64,000 nt of DNA from Vitellaria paradoxa (taxonomy: Eukaryota; Streptophyta; Magnoliopsida; Ericales; Sapotaceae): assembly GCA_019916065.1 (NCBI GenBank), contig CM034236.1, positions 25,182,358 to 25,246,357 on the forward strand. Direction: 5' to 3'. A program made the translations under genes and the position numbers. Below, one piece after another: positions 34,031 to 45,962 of the stretch (positions are counted from its first letter, which is position 1; each line of letters opens with the position of its first letter). A model generated the notes under the pieces. The model worked only from the letters and a program-made list of their open reading frames with translations, did no database searches and was not told the DNA's origin.

Positions 34031-37000
34031 TCAATTGTAGAAGTGGGGTAATGAAACTTTCTTTTGGGAATATGACCATGGAGATGAATATCTTTCGGGT
34101 AGGAAAGCAAATGGGAGAGTGTGAGGATATTAGGGAGGTGGATGTGATCCATGCTTTGAGTGAGGAGTACTTTGAGAAGTCTTACTTGGAGGACCCTTTG
34201 GAGTGTGCTTTAGTCAGGAGTGAGAGATGTGCAGTGTTGGATGAAGAGAATTACATGTATCTGGAGAGTTGATAGATGGGACTGAGAATGTCATGGTAGT
34301 TAATGGTTGGGTACCGATTTTTTAGTCTTTGGAGCCTTCCTTGATTAAGCCCAAACCATCAGTTGAGTGTCCCCCTTGCCCTTCTAGGAAACCATTACCG
34401 AGTGAACTTAAGTATGCATTCCTAGGGGAGGGTGAGACATTTCCTGTAGTAGTGTTAGCACGTTTGGAGAAAGAACAGGAAGTGAGATTGTTAGCAGTGT
34501 TGAGTGCCCACCGTCGAGCATTAGGTTGGACTGTGGCGGATCTTCGAGGTATCAGCCCCTTAGTATGTTCTCATCATATACCTCGAAGATGATGCTAAGC
34601 CGGTGAGGCAAATGCAAAGACGACTAAATCCTAATATGAACGAAGTTGTAAAAGGGGAGGTGCTTAAGTTGCTTGATGCGGGTATCATTTACCCCATCTC
34701 TGATTCGAAGTGGGTGAGTCCTACTCAGGTTGTTCCTAAGAAGTCTGGTGTCACTGTGGTTGAGAATGAGAAAGGTGAGTTAGTGCCTCAACGTAGCCAA
34801 ACTGGGTGGCGTATGTGCATTGACTATAGACGCTTGAATGTGGTGACTCGGAAAGACCATTTTCCACTTCCCTTTCTAGACCAGGTGCTTGAGAGAGTAG
34901 CGGGAAAGTCTTTCTATTGCTTCCTAGATGGGTATTCAGGATATAATTAGGTTGAGATAGTGCTAGAGGACCAAGAGAAGACCACTTTCACATGTCCATT
35001 CGGCACATTTGCATATATACACATGCCGTTTGGGTTATGTAACGCACCTGCAACTTTTCAAAGGTGTGTGATGAGCATTTTCAGCGACATGGTTGAGCGG
35101 TTCTTGGAGGTGTTCATGGATGATTTCTCCGTTTATGGAGATACATTTGATGAGTGCTTGTCCAACCTTGAAAAGGTGTTAGTGCGTTGTGAGGAGAGTA
35201 ATCTGGTGCTGAACTGGGAAAAGTGCCATTTCATGGTACAACAAGGGATAGTTTTGGGGCATATAGTATCATGTCGGGGGATTGAGGTTGACAAAGCAAA
35301 AGTAGAGTTGATTCAAAATTTGCCTACCCCTAGATGTGTGAAAGACGTTAGATCATTCCTTGGCCATGCTGGTTTCTATCGGTGATTCATCCAGTCTTTT
35401 AGTTCTATTGCCCGGTCCTTATGCTCATTGTTGTCCAATGATGTTCCTTTTGAGTGGACAACCTCATGCCAAGAGACATTTGACAAACTTAAACACCTAC
35501 TCACCACTGCACCAATTGTCCAAAGCCCGGACTAGTCCTTACCATTCGAGCTTATGTGTGATGCAAGTGATTTTGCAGTGGGAGCCGTTTTAGGGCAAAG
35601 GAGAGAGGGGAAGCCTGTTGTCATTTACTATGCTAGTAAGTCTCTTAATGAAGCTCAAGTGAATTATACCAGTACGGAAAAGGAGCTTCTAGCAGTAGTA
35701 TTTGCCCTTGACAAGTTTAGGTCATATTTGGTGGGATCTTGTGTCACAGTTTTCACTAACCACGCAGCCTTGAATATCTTCTTGCCAAGAAAGAGGCCAA
35801 GCCTCGTCTGATTAGATGGATACTACTCCTTCAAGAGTTTGATTTGGAGATTAAAGATAAGAAAGGAGTAGAGAACATGGTGGCCGACCACTTATCACGC
35901 TTGCCGCTTCATCTGTCTGACTCGAGTGACCACCCAATTAATGAACATTTCCCTGATGAGCACATCATGCACATAAGCACTACTTCTCCTGATCATCTTC
36001 CTTGGTATGCAGACATTGCTAATTTTTTAGTGACTGGCCAGATGCCTTCCCATTGGGCGAAAGCTGACAGAGTTAAGTTCCTACGCAATGTGCGTAGCTT
36101 CTTTTGGGATGAGCCTTACCTTTACAAGTATTGCTCTGACCAAATTGTGAGACGATGCATTCCAGATAGTGAGATTTCCAGTGTCATTGAGTTTTGCCAT
36201 GCCTTGGCTTGCGGGGGTCACTTCTCTGCCAAGAAAACTACCGCTAAGATTCTTCAAAGCGGATTTTATTGGCCCTCGATGTTCAAGGATGTGCATAACT
36301 TTTGTTTGAGGTGTGACCGATGCCAACGATTAGGGGCCCTTTCCAAACGAAATGAAATGCCCCAAAATCCTATTATTATCTTGGAAATCTTTGATTGTTG
36401 GGGGATAGATTTTATGGGCCCGTTTCCTATATCGTTTGATTTTGAGTATATTCTTGTGGCCATAGATTATGTTTCTAAATGGGTAGAAGCCATTGCCACT
36501 CACACCAATGACCATCGTGTGGTGGTCAAGTTCTTGAAGGAGTATATCTTTTCACGTTTTGGATGCCCCGGGCCATCATTAGTGATGGTGGTAAACATTT
36601 TTGCAATCGGCCTGTGGGTATCTTAATGCGTAGATATGGTGTAACTCATAAGGTGGGGACTCCTTATCATCCCCAAAATAGTGGCCAGGTTGAGTTGGCA
36701 AATAGGGAGATCAAAGGTATTCTTGAGAAAACGGTTAACCCCACACGTAAAGATTGGTCTTTGCGGCTAGTCGATGCGTTATGGGCATATCATACGGCTT
36801 ATAAGACTATTCTAGGCATGTCTCCCTATCGTCTTGTTTATGGCAAGGCTTGCCATCTACCCGTTGAAATGGAACATCGAGCTTACTGGGCAATCTGGCA
36901 ATTCAATGAAAGTCTAGATGATGCCGGCACTCTTAGGAAGCTTCAATTGAATGAACTTGATGAATTGCGAAATGATGCTTTTGAGAATGCAAAGATTGAC

Positions 37001-37294
37001 AAGGCTAAAATGAAGGATTTGCATAATAGACACATCCTTAGGAAATCCTTTCAAGTGGGCCAAAGAGTCTTGTTGTACAACTATAAGTTACATTTTTTCC
37101 CCGGGAAGTTAAGGTCTCAATGGTCGGGTCCCTTTGTCATCACTTCCATTTCAGAGCATGGTGTGTGTGAGGTGCATAACCCACGCAGCAACACTATTTT
37201 CAAAGTGAATGGCCATCGTCTCAAGCCATACTTGGAGTGTTTCGTGGCTGAGATCGAGACGTGGGAGTTGGCCGACCCACCTTCTTTCGAATGA
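34031..37294 (+). pseudogene. Athila pol: RT, RNase H, integrase, broken
   Basis: RT spans ~34600-35400 with the FMDD active site near 35115. In-frame stops lie at 34948 (TAG), 35383 (TGA) and ~35533 (TAG). RNase H lies ~35550-35800. A frame shift near 35770-35810 separates it from the integrase zinc-finger region (35844-36560). Another shift near 36563 leads into the integrase core ([10 protein letters not shown]) and C-terminal part, ending [10 protein letters not shown] at 37294. The two shifts and the stops make it inactive. The stops fit C-to-T decay of CAG and CGA or G-to-A of TGG. Confidence 0.88.
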
Positions 37295-38271
37295 AAGTCT
37301 AGAGCCCTAGTTTGTAAATAGTAGTTTGTTTCCTTTTGTTTTGTTTGGTTTTGTTTTAGATTAGAGAATTCTTGTTTTGAAGTTTGGTATGAATGAGTGT
37401 CGATTTGTGTCTTGAGTTGCTCTTGTCTGTACTTTGGTATTTTAAAAAACAAAAAAAAAAAAAAACTTTTTTGCTGTTCCAGCCCAAGTGGGATGCCCCA
37501 CCTATAGCATGGGCACCCGTGTCCCCTGATGGGCGCCCCACATTCCCACATGGGCGCCCAAGCTTGCATGTGCTTCTTTAAAAGGTCACGTGACCTTCAA
37601 ATTTCTGCTATTTCTTCCTAATTCCAGCACATACACTCAGCTATTCTAGCACACACCCGTGCCCAAGTTCCTCTTCTCCACCCGTGAGCTCCACCTTCCA
37701 ATACTCTTGGTCTTTATGTTTCTTCTTCCATCTAAGTTGGTTTTCTACTTCCTTTGGTCGTGCTAGGCTGTTTTTACCAGCTTGTTCTTTCTATTTCGTG
37801 GGTATGTGTTGAATGGTGGAAGTAATGGCTTTTTCCTTTTGAAGGTAAGTTGGAGATCCATTGTTTGGTGCATGGGCTGTGAGTTTTGGCTTTAGTTTCA
37901 GTTCATTTACTGATTTTTGAGTTGATTTGCTAATTTTGGGAGGTTTGGACATGGAGTTGTTTCTTGTGAAAGGTGTGTTAGCAAGGTGCCTACCAAGTGT
38001 TTGCGTAAATGCCCAAGTCGGGTAGAGATTGCTATTTGATGTTGTGATCTTAATTTCATGCTTTTGGGTGGAAGAAGGTTGTTTTTAACGTTGGGGACTT
38101 GATTTTTGAGGTGTGTGCAAGTGGAACCAACGTGAGCCTACCACGTGTTTGATATTTTGCCAATCTCAAGTGGTGAGTCTACTTTGTTGGGCATTTGTGA
38201 GGAACATTCTTTGTTGGTTTGGAAACTTGAAGTTGTTGTGGCGATTAAGTATTTTGAGCTGCCTTATAGCT
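37295..38271 (+). other. Athila spacer between pol and third ORF
   Basis: About 1 kb of non-coding DNA with an A-run at 37450-37465, a palindrome array at 37490-37559 and a TTTAAAAGG motif near 37576. An internal promoter for the third ORF is possible. Confidence 0.6.
37490..37559 (+). promoter_or_regulatory. GGGCGCCC palindrome array in Athila internal spacer
   Basis: A variant at ~37490, GGGCACCC at 37511, and perfect octamers at 37531 and 37552 (steps ~21, 20, 21). The array is followed ~17 bp later by a TTTAAAAGG box, the same order as in the LTR promoters. The array is outside the LTR. Confidence 0.6.
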
Positions 38272-39585
38272 ATGCCACGGTCAAGGAAACATGCCCATAA
38301 GGAGGATTTGGGTGGAACTTCTCGTGTTGCTCGTTCCAAGAGGCGGCATGATCACGCACCACCTACTTCTTTTTCGTCCGAGGAAGAAGAGGTTGAGCTT
38401 TCTGAGGAGGTTGCTGCCTATTCATCTGACAATGTTTCCTCCACTACTCCTGAAAATTCAAGCTCTGAAGATGTAATGGACAGAGATGAGGATGATTTGC
38501 TTTTTGATCATACTCAGTTTAGAAATCAGAGCCGCCAGACATGGTTTGATAATTGTTGGAGCCACAAGCCCGTGTTGTGTGAACGGGGCATTCAATTGAT
38601 CGATTTTCCTGATCTTCACACTACCCTCATTGGATGTGGTTGGGTTAGAGTGATGACTTTCTGTGCCTCCGCTGATCCCATGCTTGTGCGGGAGTTCTAT
38701 TCTAATGTTAAAGTTTATCTTTCCGAGGCGAGGGTTTCACAGATTCTTGTGCGGGTTCGGGGGCGGCGTCTTCGTTTCAAAGCATCCACCATTGCTTCAT
38801 TCTTAGATATTCCACGGGTGGCTGACCCCGGGTACCCTTTCCCCGAGGATTCTCGCCCTTCCCGTGACATGTTGGCTAGAGCTCTATCTAATGGTGCTCA
38901 TAGGACTTGGGGTCCTGTTCCTCAGTTTTCCAAAAAGAACTTGAGTTCTTTCTACCGTGTTCTTCATGAGCTGTCTTGTAGCCAGATTTTCCCGCTTGTC
39001 CATGATGATTTGATTAGTCGTGAGCGGGCATTGTTGCTTTATGCTATTGCTACAGACGTTCCTATTGACCTTGCTTCAGTGCTCTTTGACACTATCATTC
39101 AGCGTGCGGGAGTTACTACTGGCTGTTTTGTATTGCCTTTTGGTGGTCTCATCACGGAACTATTGGCACACTTTGACGTGACTGTTGATGAGACCACTCG
39201 CACTGTTAGTCCTTCTGTTCTGATTTCTGAGTCTACTGGTGCAAGGCGCATAGCTCAGCTGCGCATGCGTGAGTCGTCTTTTTCAGATGTGGGACCTTCT
39301 ACCTCTTCCACACCACCGGTGCCAGATATTCCTCCACGCTCCCGTGCAGTAGTGTTACAGCGCGATCTTCTTTGGGGTATGGATGATAGGTTGCGACATA
39401 TGGAAACTGAGCAAGTGGCCCAACGTCGATCCTTGGATGGGATTGTAGCGGAGCAAGCTGCACAACGTCGTCTTCTGGAATCTCAGGGTGTCACTCTGGA
39501 TTCAATTCTTGCAGCTCTTCATGCTATGGGTCCTACTGCTCCACCTCCTCCTGACCCATATTTTGATCGCCCGGAAAGCCCCTAG
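38272..39585 (+). CDS. Athila third ORF (env position), plant transposon-protein-like domain, 437 aa, intact
   Basis: Begins MPRSRKHAHKEDLGG; an in-frame ATG at 38113 is possible but its extra 53 residues look like leader sequence. The N-terminal ~85 residues are basic then acidic. The middle (~120-330) has the FLDIPRVADPGYPFP and RALLLYAIATDVPIDLA motifs of the 'putative plant transposon protein' family often found 3' of Athila pol. The C-terminal ~80 residues contain a likely coiled coil with repeated heptad-like AQRR segments. I see no signal peptide or membrane segment, so envelope function is not supported. It is unbroken while gag-pol of the same element carries several stops and frameshifts. 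Function unknown. Confidence 0.85.
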   Translation: MPRSRKHAHKEDLGGTSRVARSKRRHDHAPPTSFSSEEEEVELSEEVAAYSSDNVSSTTPENSSSEDVMDRDEDDLLFDHTQFRNQSRQTWFDNCWSHKPVLCERGIQLIDFPDLHTTLIGCGWVRVMTFCASADPMLVREFYSNVKVYLSEARVSQILVRVRGRRLRFKASTIASFLDIPRVADPGYPFPEDSRPSRDMLARALSNGAHRTWGPVPQFSKKNLSSFYRVLHELSCSQIFPLVHDDLISRERALLLYAIATDVPIDLASVLFDTIIQRAGVTTGCFVLPFGGLITELLAHFDVTVDETTRTVSPSVLISESTGARRIAQLRMRESSFSDVGPSTSSTPPVPDIPPRSRAVVLQRDLLWGMDDRLRHMETEQVAQRRSLDGIVAEQAAQRRLLESQGVTLDSILAALHAMGPTAPPPPDPYFDRPESP

Positions 39586-41884
39586 TTTGTTAGGCTAGTT
39601 TGATTTGTGACATGGTTTTGCTAGTTAATGTCTCTGTTTTGTGGTTCACTGTGTATAGCCCTAACACTTTCTTTTTTGGAGTGTCGGCTAGAGTTACTTT
39701 CTTTAATGCCAGTCAACAACCTCTTTGTGGTGTCGTAGTTTACTTTCTTTTGATTTTCTTATATTTTCTTATGTTCATTACTAACTTTTTCTTTTGTCTT
39801 ATTTTCCCTTTATTTTTTTTCTTTTCTTTTCTTTCTACCACTTTCTCTTGTCTAGTTTTTCTTTTCTTCTAATAAGGACGCTCATGAGGTAATATCCACC
39901 CTTTTCACCCTCTGTTTCTACATTTTGAGAATATCACTTGGATGTATGTTATTGGTTATTGTTGGGAGTGCTGTAGAAACTAGGTTGGGGGGTGTTCTTT
40001 ATTTCTTCTATGATTTTCTTTTTGGGTGCATGCTTGGCTTATGTGTTATATATTGCTTGATCTTTATGCTCATTGTCATCATGCTCACTTTGCACACTAC
40101 AGACCCACCTCTGCATCCTAGTTCTCACATTGAGGACAATGTTTAGTTTAGGTTGGGGGGTAGAGTTCGCATGATGACCCTTTGTGCTAAATTGTCAAAA
40201 TTTTCAAACTTTGAGCATTTTTGAGCTTACATCCATGACGTAGCATATTTGTACTTGCATGTTAGCCCTTTTTGGTTTGGTTGATTGTGGAATTGAGTGA
40301 GCACATGAGGAGTGATTTTTGTTCAAGTTTTAATAGAGGACTTAGTTTTAGTTGAGTGTGTTGTGACCTAGTGCATTTTAGACTATCATGGAGAAGGGCT
40401 TATGTACTTAGGAGTCGATTTTGATTAACAGTAGTTAATTGAGCATCTTCGGACAAGGTTGAGACTTATACCCCTATGGTAAGCTTTTGAGCCTGTTATT
40501 ATTTTCTTGAGGGGTTGCACATGATTTAAGCTCATTTGTTCTACACTACAGTTTCCAATGTACTAGTTGCATCCCACATTTGCATGAGTTCCACTTGGTA
40601 CTTTATGAGTTGTTGCAAGCTTTGGATATGAAACTAGGCCTTCTTTGCTACTTTGGGCCTTCTTATCCTTTCTTGTTCATGAATCTCCCTCGGAACTAAT
40701 TTGAAGCCTTCTAATAAGTGTGTGAAATATATGTTTCTATTTTTGGTTCACCTCATATATCATCCTTTACACCCATTCACACACTTTAAAGCCTTACCCA
40801 CACGTCTTGGGTTGTGGAAGTGCCTCAACATCTAAGTGTGCATTTGGGATTGGAAATGAATGATCTTTGGTATAGAAAGAAGACGAACGTTTAAATAGGA
40901 ATGCATATTGTATAGTTTTTATTGTTTGAAAAAAAAAAGAGAGAAAAAAAACAAATTTGTCTTTAAAAAAAAAAAAAAAAGGGTGGCAAACACCAAGTTT
41001 GAGTAGTTTGTAAGTTTTGAATAGGTTTCTTGTTGGAGTCCTTTTTAAGGGTTGGAAAGGAGTTGGGTAACATGGGACTAGCAAGCACTTGACTATCTTT
41101 TTCCCAAGACGTGTGCCTTGATTTCCATACCTTCCATTGGTAACCATTACCCTTGGCCAAGTTACAACCGAAATAAAGACCTAGTGGATTTTGAGTGAGC
41201 AACTCTTGTGTGTGCACGGAGTGGTCTTGTGTAGGTTGTGGGGTGTGATTTATTGCATGGCATTGAAACTTTGGTTATGAGCTGTTCACTCTAAATTTCA
41301 ATTTAGTTCACTCTTGTATTGGTGGGGGTTGTGTGCAACTAGGATATCATTCTATGCTAATAGGACTGTGTGAACCCTTGATGAGTGAATTTCTTTCTAA
41401 TGAGTGTTATTCCTTGTGAGGATTTGAAGTCAAAATCTGGCTCCATTTATGCTCTTGCAACCGTGTTGAATGAATGAAACACTTTAGCATATATGCCTTT
41501 CCTACTTTGATAGTCCATGCTTGTGCTTAGCACTTGGGAATTACATATGATACTTGAATTTTGTACCTTGTTGGACTTGCACTTGAGTTATTCTTGATTG
41601 TAATCACTCTTTATCACTTGAGACCATACCATAGATGTTTATGGGTAGCATTACTGCAAACCCTCACGAGACCTTACTCGTCCACTAGGGGGAACCTAGG
41701 GGTTTAAAAAGCTTGCCACACACGCTAAATGTGACCGTATGTTCCTGCGAAAATGGACGTCACATTAGTTTAGAGTTTATTTCATTTGTTTTGCATTGAA
41801 TAAATATTTGCATGTCATGAATGTTTTAGTAATTGTTTGTATACCTCATGGTTTTATTGCATACATTGCTAGGGACTAGCAATA
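39586..41884 (+). other. Athila long 3' untranslated stretch
   Basis: 2.3 kb with no coding signal. It is pyrimidine-rich at 39740-39870 and A-rich at 40929-40981. It holds two PPT-like copies (39981-39994, 40147-40162) before the real PPT. Confidence 0.7.
39981..40162 (+). repeat. Two internal PPT-like copies in the Athila element
   Basis: TAGGTTGGGGGGTG at 39981-39994 and TTTAGGTTGGGGGGTA at 40147-40162. Both match the terminal tract TTTAGGTTGGGGGGTG at 41885-41900. Confidence 0.7.
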
Positions 41885-41900
41885 TTTAGGTTGGGGGGTG
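41885..41900 (+). promoter_or_regulatory. Polypurine tract of the Athila element
   Basis: TTTAGGTTGGGGGGTG directly before the 3' LTR. Confidence 0.85.
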
Positions 41901-43563
41901 TGATTGAGCACATAAAATGCAAACTTACCATGATAATGTGAATGGTTTTAGGTGTTTCATTTATATAAATCTCTTATCTTTTAAGGAAAGAAGCTAATTT
42001 ATGTGCTTTTGGACTTTTGTAGGTTTTGGTGTTTCACTTGGTGAAGGAGGATGAAAAGAGAGGTCAAAGGAGCAAGGAAACAAAGTTAGCTAATATGCAC
42101 CAGGAGCATAGGCGCCCCACCCTATAGCAGATGGGCACCCCACCCTATAGCAGATGGGCGCCCACAAAGAGCTGATTTTGGGAGGAAAAGTAGGTTCTCA
42201 GAGACCTTTTATCGAACAGTTGGAGAGCAGCCAACATAGGCGCCCCACCTATAGCATGGGCACCCCTGTCTTACCTTGGGCGCCCTACTCTTCATTAGGT
42301 GGGCGCCCACAGAGGGGGGATCCTACCTGCTGATTTTGGCCATTTCTTTGAGGACTTCATCAAACACCACATGCATGGGCGCCCCACCTCAAGCATGGGC
42401 GCCCATGGGGACTCTTCCAGCACAAGTCCAGCAGAATTTTAGAGTGTAATTTTACCATTTTACCCCTGAATTATGTAATGATATAAAAGGGTAGAATTTT
42501 GATAATTGGGGGTTCGGAAAACCCTAGGGGAAAGTTTAGAAATTTTGTTCTAAGAATTTTAGGGATTTGGATTCATCACTTTCACTTTGGAATATTCAAG
42601 TTCGATTTTGTTTTCGCAGTACAATTCATGTGTAAGTTTTAATTTGTTAGTTTGTTTTTAATAAGGATTTCATGTTCTCTGTGTTTTGTCTTTAAGGTTC
42701 GCTTCGTAGTGTTCGTAGACGTAATTTGTATTGATTCGCTTTCAAAATTGTTTTCAACCTTTTCGATTCATTTCGTTTTTGTGTTTTGTTGCACATTGAA
42801 GATGTTTTTCTTTTCGAATCATTTTTCTCACGCTTTTACTATGCTAGGCTAGGGTTTTTCTTGGTTTTAGCCTAGGAGTGTAATCAAATTGAAGGAGTTG
42901 AATTTGGATAGTTCGAACTAAACTGTGTTTATCTTTCGAATAAAAACGTAAGGCACATAATTCTAGATTAATTTTCAGAAACGAATTGCCCGTGATACAG
43001 TTGAACTTCGATTACACTCGTGTAAATCGAAGGTCAATTCCATGTCCCTTTGATTTCGAACCTGATTTCAAAATCCTAGAATTGTGAGTTCTTTACAAAA
43101 GGGGTTTTTTTTTTTACGCCAAATTCTCCGACCTAATATTACAGGTGTAAGAATTAGGTTGAGTTAATTACATATCCAAATTCAGCCTTCGAGGACATTA
43201 CCGGACTAGGTTAAAACCAAGTATTTTCATTAATCCGAGTGTTTAAATAATTCACGTACTTCGTTAAGTGTTTGAATTATTGGGCCCTTTAATGTGTCAT
43301 TCTTAGTTTAAGTGTATTTCTTTTAAATTTTTCAAATTGTTTTTCCCAATTATTTTCCAATCAAATTTTCAATTACTTATTCGAAAACCCCAAAAAGATT
43401 TTCATCTTTTCTCTTTAAAACGTTTGCAAGCATTTTCAAAATCAAGTTTTCCAACATTTAGGTACCCATTTGTTCTCTGTGGAGATGACCTAGGACTCAC
43501 CTAGAATAGACACAACCGACCTCTTGCACTTGAGAGAACCCGAGAGAATTTTGAGATCGGTCA
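41901..43563 (+). repeat. 3' LTR of the Athila element
   Basis: 1663 bp, paired with 29768-31422. Many differences from the 5' copy are C/T or G/A, including several palindromes that are perfect in the 5' LTR. Confidence 0.95.
42110..42404 (+). promoter_or_regulatory. GGGCGCCC palindrome array in Athila 3' LTR
   Basis: Copies at 42110, 42133, 42156, 42238, 42258, 42278, 42301, 42377 and 42397. Five are perfect; four carry one transition (AGGCGCCC or GGGCACCC). Confidence 0.65.
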
Positions 43564-44911
43564 CACCTAGCATTAAAAGAAATTTAGTTTCAGTTTCTTG
43601 TTTGATTAAAAAAGGATATTCAATTGTTTTTAACTCTTCAATTACTATTAAATTAAAATGTTCTTTTATTTGCTCTGGTACATTGACAAATGGTTTATAT
43701 TTGATTACTCCACAAATGAATGAGATTCATGACATAGAAAGTAGCAATTCACAACCATCATCATTACCATTTGTTTCACCAAATCTTAAAAGAAAAGTTT
43801 CTTCAAGTAATCCAACATATCTTTGGCATTTGAGACTTGGTCATATTAATCTGAATAGGATAACAAGGTTGGTAAAAGAAAGTACTTTATCTTCATTGGC
43901 AGTGGAGCCATTACCAACTTGTGTATCCTGCTTATAGGGTAAAATGACCAAGAGACCCATTTCTGCAAAAGGGAACAGAGCTAAAGAGTTATTGGAGTTA
44001 GTTCACGCAGATATGTGTAGACCTTTGAATGTCAGAGATCAAGGAGGTTATAAGTATTTCATCACTTTCATAGATGATTACTCTAGGTATGGTTATGTTT
44101 ATCTTTTGCATCATAAGTTTGAAGCTTTTGAAAAGTTCAAAGAGTTTCAAGCTGAGGTAGAAAAGCAATTAGATAAGAATATAAAGTCACTTAGATCTGA
44201 TTGAGGTGGTGAGTATCTCTCTAGTGACTTCAGTAAACACTTGTTGGATAGTGGGATTATATCTGAGTTGTCTGTACTAGGCACACCTCAGTAGAATGGT
44301 GTAACAGAGAGAAGAAACAGGACGCTTTTAGATATGGTTAGATTAATGATAAGTTATTTTGATATGCCTATATTCCTTTGGGGATACGCCTTAGAAACAG
44401 CTATGTATATTCTGAACTCTGTTCCAACTAAGTCTGCCCCTAAGACTACCACTACGTTGTGGACTAGACAATGTCGCAGTTTGCAACACCATAGGATATG
44501 GGGTCGCCCTGCATACGTGTTGAAGAGTAAGATTGGTAAGTTGGAATCGAGATCAGAATTGAGCTATTTCATAAGGTATCCAAAAGGAACAAAAGGTTGG
44601 CTATTTTATAATCCTAAGAAGCAGAAAGTGTTCGTTAACACGAATGTTGTCTTCCTAGAAGATGATTATATTATGGACCAGAAACCTAAAGGCAAAGTTA
44701 AGCTAAATGAGATAGATAGTTCTTATCCACAGATCACTGACACAGTCATTTCCCAGGATGCTCCACACACCACATCACCCAGTTCTTTTAATACACCAGA
44801 ACCTCGTCGCAGTGGGAGAATTGTCAGGGCACCTGACAGGTATATGTTCTTTGGAGAGAATCTCCAGGGGGAACAACAACCTAATCCTTCAAGCTACAAT
44901 GAGGCTATTTT
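43564..44911 (+). pseudogene. Copia protease end and integrase, with stops
   Basis: Resumes the copia frame after the Athila TSD. It contains the GAG-pre-integrase region (LWHLRLGHINLNRI, ~43815), a zinc-finger cysteine pair (CVSCL, ~43920) and the integrase core (HADMCRPL, FITFIDDYSRYGYVY, ~44000-44100). Stops lie at ~43935 (TAG), 44202 (TGA) and ~44292 (TAG). It ends at SYNEAI where the solo LTR begins. Confidence 0.9.
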
Positions 44912-45095
44912 TGTAATACCCCAGACTTTTGTATTAATACAAGTATATGGTTTTGGGTGCATTTTGGAAATTAAGATATGTTAATTTAATGGTATGGGTC
45001 ATTAATGGTGTTTAGAGTTGAGAACTTTGAAGGAAATGGGTTATGCAGTCAAAAGTGACATTTTAGCTAAGTGCTGGAAAATAGGGGGGAACCTT

Positions 45096-45165
45096 GGGCG
45101 CCCACCTGAAAAGAGCTTGTGCGCCCAAGGTCTTGGGTGCCCACCTAAGAAGAGCTTAGGCGCCC
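45096..45165 (+). promoter_or_regulatory. GCGCCC palindrome array 1 of LTR copy C
   Basis: Copies start at 45096 (perfect), 45119, 45135 and 45158. Steps of 23, 16 and 23 form a 39-bp higher-order unit. It lies ~125 bp upstream of the TA run. Confidence 0.6.
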
Positions 45166-45290
45166 AAGGCATAATGGATTTGACAGACAAGTGTTGCTCT
45201 GCAATTTTCAGCCAAGCCCTATTAACACCTATACCTAGCTAGGGGTGATGGGAAACCTAAAGATTACTGTTGAGGGACTTTAAAATATTG

Positions 45291-45336
45291 TTATATATAT
45301 ATATATGGTTGATTTGATGCAAGAGAGAGAGAGAGA
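45291..45336 (+). promoter_or_regulatory. (TA)n / (GA)n core promoter of LTR copy C
   Basis: TA repeat at 45291-45306, then GA repeat at about 45322-45336. Confidence 0.6.
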
Positions 45337-45962
45337 AGTTGCTTGGGAGATGGAGAATCAGGTGAGAATCAAAGAGGAAGAACAAAGGAGAAGAACAAGA
45401 CCACCGGGTAGGGATTTCAAGGTAGGTCCTTCTACCCTTCATGAAACCCAAATTCCTTTTGCAAGATTGTGATTAGAACCTCAAGAAACCTTACTATGTA
45501 ATTTATTTGTAGTTTTGATCAAGAAGGGAGAAGATTGAGTCCATCAAAGTTTGAGGGTTTGGAAGCTCAAGACACTTTCTTGTTGATTCATCTTCTTGCC
45601 ACTTGAGGTAGGGATTTCATACCTCATTCTTGCATATGTGTTGTGTAACAAGGAGTAGATTATCATTAGAAAACCCTCTTTAAGTGATGATTTCATGTAT
45701 GGAAGAAAATGGGAGTTATACACTTGTATATATATATGTATAGGTTGAGAGAGTAAATGGGGTGTTTTGATCCATAACTTGACTTGTAGTTAATGAAAAC
45801 TCAAATTTTTGATTCTGTTTGGAGCGTAAGAACCTTGTGTTGATGTTAGAAACTTAATATTTTAAGTATTTTTACATTAACTTGGTCAATTTGAGGTCCC
45901 AAGGGTGAAAAGCCATGAAACCAGAAAATATAGTCTGGAACCCAAAACTTGGCCCAAGGTGT

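Larger units (their letters stand above)
29768..43563 (+). mobile_element. Full-length Athila-type Ty3/gypsy element, 13,796 bp
   Basis: LTRs of 1655 and 1663 bp share ends TGATTGAGCA and GATCGGTCA. TSD CACCT lies on both sides (29763-29767 and 43564-43568). Asp-type PBS, Athila gag and pol domains, a third ORF in the env position, a long untranslated stretch and a PPT follow in order. The LTRs differ by a few per cent. Gag-pol is broken by stops and frameshifts while the third ORF is intact. It sits inside the copia protease region. Confidence 0.95.

Noticed and set aside
39600..40146. Hydrophobic ORFs after the Athila third ORF, suggesting membrane proteins
   Set aside because: They come from T-rich non-coding DNA. 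The hydrophobicity reflects TTT/CTT codons and there is no conserved motif.
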